From NCBI GenBank assembly GCA_963814975.1, contig CAWFFB010000035.1, positions 248,001 to 312,000 of the forward strand: DNA of 64,000 nucleotides. The letters run 5' to 3'. Positions within the stretch are counted from its first letter, which is position 1. Each line of letters opens with the position of its first letter. Made by a program: the position numbers and the translations under genes. Positions 1 to 8,144 of this stretch are shown piece after piece. The notes beneath the pieces were generated by a model. That model saw nothing but the letters and a program-made list of their open reading frames with translations, did no database searches and was not told where the DNA came from. The stretch is from CAVUXJ01 sp963814975 (GTDB taxonomy: Bacteria > Acidobacteriota > Vicinamibacteria > Vicinamibacterales > CAVVIG01).

Positions 1-1
1 G

Positions 2-1712
2 CGTGCGGCGCTCGCGGCCATCGAATGGCCCGACGACGAGCTGTCGATCTTCGCGACGCTCAAAGGGTCGCTTTTCGCGATCGACGATGCGCACCTGCTC
101 GAGTTCCGGCACCGCTTCGGCACCTTCCACCCATTCCGCGTGCCGAAGGAGCTTGGCGGCAACTCAGGTCAGGAGCTGGCGCTTACCGGTGAGCCGACGA
201 CTCACTTGATGCCGATCGCAGGCGCACTGCGGCTGCTGCAGCAGCTCCACCGCAGGCGCAACTACCGGCCGGTGGCCGAGACGATCGGCCGGTTGCTTGC
301 CGACACCCGCGCCCACGTCGGCTTCATTCTCCGGCCGACCGGTGAGCAGGCCCTGGCCAACGTTCTGCACGTCGCCGAATTGGCGCGACAGTACGAAGAG
401 GGAGGCGGCATCTCCTTCCGCGGCTTCATCGACGAGCTTCGTGCAGCTGCCGAATCCGAGGTCGCGGAAGCGCCGGTGCTGGAGGAGAGCAGCGACGGGG
501 TGCGGCTGATGACGGTCCACAAGGCGAAAGGCCTCGAGTTTCCCGTTGTCATCCTGGCGGATCTGACCTGCCGGCTGAACCGCGACGATGCCAGCCGTCG
601 TCTCGAAGCGGACAAGCGGCCTGTGCGCCATGAAGATCGGCGGGTGGGCGCCGCACGAGCTTCACGAGCACGAGGCCGAAGAGGTCGCGCGGGATCAGGC
701 GGAAGGCGTTCGCCTCGCGTATGTGGCCGCCACCCGCGCGCGCGATCTGCTCGTCGTCCCGGCGCTTGGCGATGCCCCCTGGGAGGGTGGCTGGTTCAGC
801 CCGCTCAATCGCGGGTTGTACCCCGCGCTGGAGTCGCGCCGGACCGCGGAGCGGGGTCCGAAATGTCCGGCGTTCAAGTCGAAGGACTCGGTGCTCCAGC
901 GGCCGAACGATGAGCCCGCGGGACTCTCCACGGTCTGTCCAGGCCAACACGTGTTCGTCGACGGGTATTCGGTGATGTGGTGGGATCCGGGCGCGCTCGC
1001 ACTCGGCGCAACGCCTCCCTTTGGCGTAAGGCGGGAGGACCTGATCGTGAAGGAGGTCGCGCCCGGCGTCGTCGCCGATGGCCGCAGTCGGTACGACCAC
1101 TGGCGGCAGGCGCGCATCGACGCGCGCTCGACCGGCGCGGCGCCGTCGGTGACCGTGGCGACGGTTCGCGAGTGGACGGCAGATCAGGCGCGTACGCTGC
1201 CGGCCGGTGCGGCGGCGATCGTGGTCACGACGGCTGATGTCGAAGGCCGCGGGCACACAAGCGCCGTTGGCTCCGGCGCGGCGTTCGGCGTGCTGGTGCA
1301 CGCCATCCTCGCGCAGACGCCCTTCGACGCTTCCCGCGCTGTGCTCGACACGATCGCCAGAGTCGAGGCGCGAGTGCTCGGCCTGGGCGAGAGCGCCGCG
1401 ATCGCCGCCGCGGAGACTGTCGATCGCGTGCTCCAGCACGACGTGCTGGGCCGCGCGCGGGCGGCCGCGACTCGCGGAGCGTGCCGCCGCGAGTCGCCGG
1501 TCACCTGCTCGCTTCCCGATGGGACGCTGGTCGAAGGTGTCGTCGATCTGGCATTCGAAGAGCCAGGCGGCTGGATCGTAGTCGACTACAAGACCGATCG
1601 GGAGATCGCCGCCGCCGGGGAAGAGCAGTATCGGCGTCAGTTGGCCCTCTATGCCTCGGCGATCGCGCAAGCAACCGGCAGCCGGGCCGCCGGCATCCTC
1701 CTGCGCGTATAG
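2..1712 (+). CDS. AddA/RecB-like UvrD-family helicase-nuclease, 3' part, one frameshift
   Basis: C-terminal part of a superfamily 1 DNA helicase fused to a PD-(D/E)XK nuclease, the architecture of AddA-type double-strand-break processing enzymes. The gene enters from outside the window in frame 2. Visible helicase motifs are VRLMTVHKAKGLEFPVV near 500-550 and YVAATRARDLLVV near 720-757. The nuclease core is VEGVVDLAF near 1530, IVVDYKTDRE near 1577 and the QYRRQLALY helix near 1625. Reading moves from frame 2 to frame 3 near 600-625, between NRDDASRRLEADKR and SGLCAMKIGGWAPHEL; a one-base indel explains it and both sides look conserved. An AddB partner, if present, would lie upstream of the window. 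The family call is strong; AddA versus another RecB-like nuclease helicase is less sure. Confidence 0.8.
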
Positions 1713-1827
1713 CGCTCGAGAAGTGGGGTCGCTCGCGGCCTTCCACGGTTTTGGCGGCAACCCACCTGCTGGCGTCCGTCGATGGTAGGATCGCGCAGTC
1801 CCATGGCCGTGAAGGGAAGGTGAGGCA

Positions 1828-2980
1828 ATGAACCTGTCGCGCGCACTGGCAGCGGCGATTCTCGTTGTCAATGTTTTTGCTGGTCAGATCGCGCCCACCG
1901 GGGCTGTCGGCGACAGCGAGCCGTTGCTCACAGTCGACCATTACGTCCGCGTCCGTTCGACGGTCCCGGCGATTGCCGGTCAGCCCGCACAACTCTATGT
2001 TCGTGAGCGCGCCAAGGCCGAGACGGTTCGCCGCGGTGGGAAGGTTACGGACCGGGTCGTCTTGTTCGTGCACGGGGCCGGCACGCCAGCGGAGGTGGCT
2101 TTCGACGTTCCCTACAAGGACTACAGCTGGATGGCCTATCTGGCCAGCGCCGGGTTCGACGTGTTTTCAATGGACGTCACCGGCTACGGGCGCTCGACGC
2201 GCCCTCCGATGATGAGCGACCCGTGTAATCTGGCGCCGGAGCAGCAGAGCACGTTGGTCCCCTCCCTGCTCACTGCTCCATGCCCACCAAGCTACCCCCA
2301 CCAGTTGACCACCATTGCGTCGGACTGGGACGAGATCGGTGCCGTTGTCGATTATGTTCGGACGCTGCGCAAAGTCGATCGTGTGAGCCTGGTTGCCTGG
2401 TCGCTCGGCGGTCCGCGGTCGGGCGGCTACGCGTCGCGCCATCCTGAAAAGGTCCAGAAGCTCGTGTGGCTGGCGCCGGCGTTCAACCGTGCCGCATCGA
2501 GCGGCGCCCCTGCCGAAGGTTCCGGCCGACGGCGCCGCCATGAACAAGCAGTCGCGCGAAGACTTCACCGCGAACTGGGATCGTCAAGTCGGGTGTCCCG
2601 ACCAGTACGAGCCGGCGGTCAGCGAGACGGTCTGGTCGACGATGCTCGAATCGGATCCGGTCGGCGCCACATGGGGACCGGGGGTGCGGCGCGCGCCGGG
2701 TACCACGGTGTGGGGTTGGAACTCCGAAGTGGTGGCCAAGCTGCAAGTGCCGACGCTCATGATCACCGGTGCGCACGACAAGCAGGTGCCGCCGGATCGC
2801 GTGAGAGAGCTCTATGCCGATTTGGGCTCACGTCAGAAAGTGTTCATCGACCTCGCGTGCTCGTCGCACAACGCGATGTGGGAGAAGAACCACCCACTGC
2901 TGTTCCGCGCTTCGCTTGAATGGCTGACCCAGGGCACGGTCAACGGGACTAAAGAGGGCATGCTGCGCCTTGGATATTGA
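1828..2980 (+). CDS. secreted alpha/beta hydrolase, one frameshift
   Basis: Predicted exported alpha/beta-hydrolase fold enzyme of unknown substrate. The first ~26 residues form a Sec signal peptide (MNLSRALAAAILVVNVFAG, then an Ala-rich cleavage region). The fold shows the oxyanion strand VVLFVHGAG, the nucleophile elbow VAWSLGGP near 2390 (Ser), the acid in MITGAHDKQVPP near 2770 (Asp) and a His in CSSHNAMW near 2860, so the triad is complete. The ATG at 1828 follows a GGTGAGG ribosome site. Frame 1 changes to frame 2 near 2505-2520, in a conserved stretch before PADGAAMNKQSREDF, so this is probably a sequencing indel. No operon partner is evident; the next gene starts 140 bp downstream. 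Confidence 0.78.
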
Positions 2981-3120
2981 TCGGCTTCGTGGCCGTTTAT
3001 GATGACGTTTGTGCCCATGCGGGTCGAGGGCCTGGAAAACGATAGAAATCGATAACCTCATGCGGGCATGATTTCCCGTTCGAACGTCAAGAACGTTCTT
3101 TCCGAGTGAAAGGGACCGCA

Positions 3121-4848
3121 ATGAGCCGCAAATGTGCCGTCCTGCTTCTGCTCACGCTTTGTATGATCGACCCTGAAGCGCTCGCTCAACGCACGGGTCC
3201 CAGCCCGTTGCCGGTCGTCGGCCGATCCAAGGTGGCGACCAAGTACGGCATCGTCGCGGCGAGTCAGCCGCTGGCGGCGCGCGCCGGTGTGCAGGTGCTC
3301 GAACGAGGCGGCAACGCCATCGACGCTGCCATCGCCACGAACGCGGTCATGGGTCTCGTCGAGCCGGCCATGAACGGCATCGGCGGCGATCTGTTTGCCA
3401 TCGTCTATGAGGCCAGGACCGGAAAGCTGTACGGCCTCAACTCCGGTGGATGGGCACCCACGGGTCTGACGCCGGGACTTCTGAAGTCAAAGGGCATCGA
3501 TCGCATGCCGGGGCGCGGCATCTACACGGTTACCGTCCCGGGGGCCGTTGCGGGTTGGGAGGCGATGCGTGCCAGATTCGGCAAGCTGCCGATGTCCGAC
3601 ATCCTGGCGCCGGCGATCTTCTACGCCGAGCAGGGGTTCCCGGTGACGGACGTGATCGCGAACGCGTGGAGAGGCTCGCTCGCGGGTCTCGCCGCGGAGC
3701 CGAACGCGGCGAAAACCTATCTCGTCGGCGGCCGCACACCCAGGGCGGGAGACCTGTTCAAGAACCCCGATCTCGGGAGGTCGCTGCGCTTGGTTTCGGA
3801 GAAGGGCGCAGCCGGCTTCTACGACGGGAAGACTGCCGAGGCCATTCTCGCGATCTCACGCGATGAAGGCGGCACCATGACCGCCGACGATCTCAAGCAG
3901 TTCGTCCCCGAGTGGGTCGATCCCATCGCCACAACCTATCGCGGGTGGACGGTGTACGAACTGCCCCCGAACACGCAGGGGATCGCGGCGCTGATGATGC
4001 TCAATATGATGGAGCGGTTTCCTCTGGGCGACTATGGATTCCACAGCGCACGTGCGCTCCACGTGATGATCGAGGCGAAGAAGCTCGCCTACGCTGACAT
4101 GATCTCGTACGTGGCGGACCCAGGCTTCGCGAAAATCCCCGTCCCGTCGATGCTGGGCAAGGAGCACGCCGCAGCGCGCGCGCGCCTCATCGATCCGGCG
4201 AAGGCCGCGTGCGCGGTGAAACCTTCGCAGTTTGCCGGCCTGACGAGCTCGACGGGTGGAGACACAATTTATCTCTCGGTCATCGACCGGGACGGCAACA
4301 TCGTGTCCCTCATTCAAAGCCTGTTCGGCTCGTTCGGCAGTGGCCTGGTGCCGCCAGAAACCGGTTTCATGCTGCACAACCGCGGCGCGCTCTTTACTCT
4401 CACCGCGAACCATCCCAACGTGCTCGCACCGCGGAAGCGGCCGCTCCACACCATCATTCCGGCGTTCATGCAGAAGGGCGACGTTCGAATCGGCTTCGGG
4501 ATCATGGGTGGCTTCAACCAGGCGCAGGCGCATGCGCAGTTTGTCGCGAACATCGCCGACTACGGCATGGACATTCAGGAAGCGCTGGAGGCGGGCCGTT
4601 TCACGAAAGGCTCGTTCGAAGGCTGCGATGTGCACGTCGAAACCGTCGTTCCCGAGCCGGTGATTGAGGAACTGCGGACGCTCGGTCATGACGTTATCCT
4701 CGTGCCTCCCCGCACCGGCGTGTTTGGCTGGGGCCAGGCGGTGATGAGTACGGCGACCGGCGTTCACTTCGGCGCGTCCGAGCCGCGGCACGACGGCGCG
4801 GCTATTCCCGAGGCGCCGCCCGTGTTCGGGGAGCCGGTCAGGCGATAG
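3121..4848 (+). CDS. gamma-glutamyltransferase-family Ntn hydrolase, secreted
   Basis: A 575-residue member of the gamma-glutamyltranspeptidase family, N-terminal-nucleophile hydrolases that cleave themselves before a Thr and act on gamma-glutamyl or related amides. An N-terminal hydrophobic segment ending near EALAQR suggests export. Conserved blocks include ASQPLAARAGVQVLERGGNA, NGIGGDLFAIV, the self-cleavage site GGDTIYLSVID with the predicted nucleophile at Thr382, and RKRPLHTIIPAFM. ATG 3121 is preferred over the upstream GTG at 3106 because AGGGA lies 5 bases before it. A second paralogue sits at 37223-38890. The family also includes oxamate amidohydrolase (HpxW-type) and cephalosporin acylases, so the substrate cannot be called from sequence. 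Confidence 0.85.
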   Translation: MSRKCAVLLLLTLCMIDPEALAQRTGPSPLPVVGRSKVATKYGIVAASQPLAARAGVQVLERGGNAIDAAIATNAVMGLVEPAMNGIGGDLFAIVYEARTGKLYGLNSGGWAPTGLTPGLLKSKGIDRMPGRGIYTVTVPGAVAGWEAMRARFGKLPMSDILAPAIFYAEQGFPVTDVIANAWRGSLAGLAAEPNAAKTYLVGGRTPRAGDLFKNPDLGRSLRLVSEKGAAGFYDGKTAEAILAISRDEGGTMTADDLKQFVPEWVDPIATTYRGWTVYELPPNTQGIAALMMLNMMERFPLGDYGFHSARALHVMIEAKKLAYADMISYVADPGFAKIPVPSMLGKEHAAARARLIDPAKAACAVKPSQFAGLTSSTGGDTIYLSVIDRDGNIVSLIQSLFGSFGSGLVPPETGFMLHNRGALFTLTANHPNVLAPRKRPLHTIIPAFMQKGDVRIGFGIMGGFNQAQAHAQFVANIADYGMDIQEALEAGRFTKGSFEGCDVHVETVVPEPVIEELRTLGHDVILVPPRTGVFGWGQAVMSTATGVHFGASEPRHDGAAIPEAPPVFGEPVRR

Positions 4849-4916
4849 GCGAACGGTCCGCTCAGTGCGGTAAGGTAGATCTGTCGAAAACCATCGACCT
4901 TCAGAGTGAGGACGTC

Positions 4917-6435
4917 TTGAAAAAGAATCCAGGCGGCATACCCGTCAAACGAAAGGACTCGAGCGTGTCCCGCCGCCGCGTGATGCTCGGGGCCGGAGGG
5001 GATCCTCGCTGCGGCGTTTCCAGCCACCGGCTCGGCGCGCCCCATGCTTCCCGTTCTTCAAGAGTCCCGCAAGGCGCCGTCCGCCGATGTCACCGGTCGG
5101 CTCGTGCGCTACATGCTCGAAGCCCGGGAACGGACTCTCCCGCCACAGGTCGCACGGGAAGGGAAGCACCGGATCCTCGATTCGCTGGCGGCCGTCGTGT
5201 CTGGTGCCCACCTCAAACCGGGCGAGATGGCTATCAAGTTCGTGCGGAGCCAGGGCGGCGTTCCCGAGGCGTCGATTTTCACGACCGATATCCGGACGTC
5301 TGCGATCAACGCGGCGCTGGCGAACGGCATGTTCGGCCACGCGGACGAAACCGATGATTTCGAGCCCGTCACCAAGGCGCACCCCGGGTGCGCCATCATT
5401 CCTGCGGCGATGGCCGTGGCCGAGCGGGAAGGTCAATCGGGGATGGAGCTTCTCAGGGCGGTGACGCTCGGCTACGACGTCTGCTGCCGCTTTCTCCTGG
5501 CGCTCGGGCCGGACCATGTCCGCGGCACGCACCGCAGTGCGGAAGGTACCAGCGCCACGATGGGCAGCGTGGCGGCCGCGGCGGCCCTGGCGCGGCTGGA
5601 TGACAAAGGGACGCGCTACGCGCTCTCGTATGCCGCCCAGCAGGTCTCGGGCCTCTGGAGCTGGGTTCGGGACACCGATCATGTCGAGAAGTCGTTCGAC
5701 TTCGCGGGCATGGGTGCCCGGAACGGCGTCACCGCCGCTCTGATGGCCCAGGCGGGTTTGACCGGTGTCGGGGAAATTTTTGACGGCGAGCACAACGTGA
5801 TCGAGGCGCTGTCAACGGAGCCGAAGCCGGAGGAAATGGTCGCCGGCCTGGGGACCCGATTCTTCGTCACCGAAACGGCGATCAAGAGTTTTTCAGTGGG
5901 GTATCCGATTCAGGCGGCCCTGGATGCCTTTCTCACGCTTCGTCGGCAGCACGCGCTGACCGTCAACAACGTCGAACACATTCTCGTCAAGCTGCCGGCT
6001 GACGGGGCCCGGGTCGTGGATAACAGCGCCATGCCGGATGTGAACTGTCAGCACCTGATTTCGGTGGCCTTGATCGATGGCGGCGTCTCCTTCGCAGACA
6101 GCCACTCTCACGAGCGCATGAAGGATCCGCAGGTCCTGGCCGTCAAGGCGCGCGTGCAGCTGGTCGGCGACAAAGCGCTGATGGTGCCCGATGCACCCCG
6201 GAGTGGCTTTGTCGAGGTCCGGCTCCGGGATGGCCGGACCGTCAACCACTTCACCCGCCACGCTCCAGGCACGAAGGAGAATCCGATGGACACCAACGCG
6301 GTGAGCGCGAAGGCGCGCGGACTGATGGAGCCGGTCCTGGGCGCCCGGCAGACAGAGGCCGTGATCCAGCGGGTGAATGCCCTGGAGGGGCTCGCGAACG
6401 TGCGAGAACTGGTGTCGTTTCTCACCACCGCCTAG
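4917..6435 (+). CDS. MmgE/PrpD family protein with Tat signal, one frameshift
   Basis: MmgE/PrpD-family protein; characterised members include 2-methylcitrate dehydratase and cis-aconitate decarboxylase. The body is about 460 residues, with blocks such as HRILDSLAAVVSG, NGMFGHADETDDFEP and the typical C-terminal domain. Translation from the TTG at 4917 gives a twin-arginine signal, SRRRVMLGAGG, and the downstream frame continues ILAAAFPATGSARPM. The two parts are joined by a one-base shift inside the GGAGGGGATCC run near 4994-5002. A Tat-exported version is unusual for a family best known from the cytoplasm. The gene starts about 70 bp after the gamma-glutamyltransferase homologue and may be cotranscribed with it. 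Substrate unknown. Confidence 0.8.
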
Positions 6436-6511
6436 GGATATCGATCACGAGCGCGGGCGGTAGGCGGAAAGGCCTGTCGTGAGCGGCCGGCCTATCAGAT
6501 GGAGGAGTCAC

Positions 6512-6970
6512 ATGAAACGTGCAGCATGGTGCCTTGGCGTCGTCATCGTCTTCGGGATCGTGTCGATGGCGCTGGCGCAACAACCGAAGGGGACCATCCG
6601 GGGAACGTGGAAAGTGATTGAGGTCAACGGGGGACCCGAGGGAGCAAACCCACGCCCACAGCCGGGACTTTTCATCTTCACCGACAAGTACTACAGCGCG
6701 ATGCGCGTGACCGGAACCAAGGCGCGCCCGAAATTCGCATCGAATAACGTGGCGACAGATGCCGAGAAGGTGGCCTCGTACGACGGGTTTTTCGCGCAAG
6801 CGGGGACGTATGAAGTGTCCGGGACGACTCTGACGACGCGCCCGCTGGTTGCAAAGGCCGAGTTCCCCATGACTGGTCCCCCGTCGAAGGCGGAGATCAA
6901 GATCGAAGGCGACACGCTGAAGTGGACGTTTGGGAGCGGACAGACCGTGACGTTCACGCGGGTCGAATAA
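6512..6970 (+). CDS. small exported protein of unknown function, lipocalin-like fold
   Basis: 152-residue protein with a Sec signal peptide (MKRAAWCLGVVIVFGIVSMALA) followed by a short all-beta domain beginning GTIRGTWKVIEVNGG and ending LKWTFGSGQTVTFTRVE. Short Trp-containing start strands and repeated beta strands of this kind are typical of lipocalin-like exported proteins in acidobacteria, but no catalytic motif is visible. The ATG at 6512 has GGAGG 6 bases upstream, which decides the start over the longer reading from 6479. It follows the MmgE/PrpD gene by 76 bp on the same strand. Confidence 0.65.
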   Translation: MKRAAWCLGVVIVFGIVSMALAQQPKGTIRGTWKVIEVNGGPEGANPRPQPGLFIFTDKYYSAMRVTGTKARPKFASNNVATDAEKVASYDGFFAQAGTYEVSGTTLTTRPLVAKAEFPMTGPPSKAEIKIEGDTLKWTFGSGQTVTFTRVE

Positions 6971-7010
6971 CCGGGCGCTTCGCGAAACCGGCGAATCTTC
7001 AAGGGGGAGC

Positions 7011-7487
7011 ATGGCGGAGGTCGTGTACGTGTCGGAGGTACGTCTCGAGCGCGTGCGAGGTCCGCTGCGGCTGGCACACCTCCCTGTTGAATCGGCACCG
7101 GTCGCTTTCGGCACGCACGGACCCATCGCGCGGCACTACGGGATCCAGGGCGAGGTTCCCGATCCGCACGCCACCACGATCGACTACCTTGTGGCCGCCG
7201 CCGCCGGTTGACTGCTCGGCACCCTTGGGGGCGCGCTGGAGGCGCGCGGGATCGTGGCGAGCGAGGGGCGGCTGACCGCGCTCGCTCGTGGCGAGGTCGA
7301 AGTGGAGGACAAGGTGCTGGTGGTCCGGCGCATCCATGTTGTGTTCGCGTTGCGCGGCGCGGCTGAGCGAGAACCCGACGCGCGGCGGGCGCATGAACAC
7401 TACAAATCGCGGTGCCCCGTCTACCGCTCGATCCATCAGTCGATCGAGGTCACGAGCGAACTCGAGCTGGTGCCGGAGACTGCGTGA
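7011..7487 (+). CDS. OsmC-family peroxiredoxin-like protein, candidate selenoprotein (in-frame TGA at codon 67)
   Basis: OsmC/Ohr-family thiol peroxidase-like protein, read through one in-frame TGA to give 158 residues. Such enzymes reduce organic hydroperoxides with two cysteines. Here the second Cys is present (KSRCPVYRS, Cys135), and the TGA at 7209-7211 falls where the first, peroxidatic Cys belongs: HATTIDYLVAAAAG-stop-LLGTLGGALEARG. Both sides stay in the same frame and both are family-like, so this is not a frameshift. A GC hairpin with loop TGGAG lies 20-36 bases after the TGA and fits a bacterial SECIS. OsmC-like selenoproteins are known from metagenomic surveys. The alternative is a TGC/TGT to TGA sequencing error or a dead gene. 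The start at ATG 7011 follows GGGGGAG. Confidence 0.7.
7231..7247 (+). promoter_or_regulatory. putative bacterial SECIS hairpin
   Basis: GCGCGC-TGGAG-GCGCGC: a perfect 6-bp stem and 5-base loop located 20 bases after the TGA at 7209-7211, with the loop starting 26 bases after it. Known bacterial SECIS elements put a small apical loop carrying a G in its first two positions within roughly 16-37 bases of the UGA, and this element meets both conditions. Caution: in GC-rich DNA the codons for Gly-Ala-Leu-Glu-Ala-Arg can make such a hairpin by chance. Confidence 0.45.
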
Positions 7488-7576
7488 GGTAGTGTCCGCC
7501 GGGCGAGGCGGGCGCTCGGTGCGCCCACGGACCTGCGAGACGCGACACGAGCGGCCGAGCGTCCCGGGCCGTCGCC

Positions 7577-8121
7577 GTGCTCGCGTTGATCGCGGCTCTG
7601 ACCGGCTGCGCGAAGCAGCCGGCGATGACCTTTGTTCCTTCCCCCATCTCCTGCCGTGCGGGAACCGCAGATGCACTCGGGGCGGTTCGGTGGATCGGCC
7701 CCGATTTTCCAGGGGACAGGCAGAAGCTCGACGCATGGTGTGCGACCATCGGATCGGTGGTGATCGCCGGACCGTCCCCTTCTCCCGTACCCATGGCCGA
7801 CGAGGTTGCCGTCGTGAGCTGGAATACGCATGTCGGCGGCCGGTGAAATCGCCGCGGCGAAGCACTCCACGAGCGCCGTCCGTCGCGCGACTTCAACACA
7901 TGGTGGGGTGAGGACGAGCCTGCGGTCTTCGATCTGCGACGTGCATTTCCTGACGCGACGAGGTGCGGCCGGCTTCGACCTGGGGCGGCGCGCTCCGCGC
8001 GATGGGTGCGCTCGATCATATGTTCGCGCGTATCGATGGAGGCCGGCTCGAGGTCAGGCGGCTTCCGGATCGGCTTGGATCCGACCACTATCCCTTGATG
8101 ATGGTCATCAGGCGCCGGTGA
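7577..8121 (+). pseudogene. endonuclease/exonuclease/phosphatase-fold lipoprotein, internally deleted
   Basis: Remnant of a secreted EEP-fold phosphoesterase. The N-terminus (GTG 7577) encodes a lipoprotein signal with lipobox ALTGC and runs to MADEVAVVSWNTHVGG, the first strand of the EEP fold. The next recognisable block, from about 7888, is RDFNTWWGEDEPAVFDLRR, the D-x-N motif found late in the fold, and the end (7975-8118) reads LDHMFARIDGG and GSDHYPLMMVI, the C-terminal catalytic SDH motif. About 120-140 residues that should lie between WNTHVGG and DFNTWWG, including the metal-binding Glu, are missing, and at least one frameshift lies near 7960. It is therefore broken by deletion, unlike the single-indel genes nearby. 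Confidence 0.65.
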
Positions 8122-8144
8122 GCCCGGCGCCTTCCCGCCGCGGC

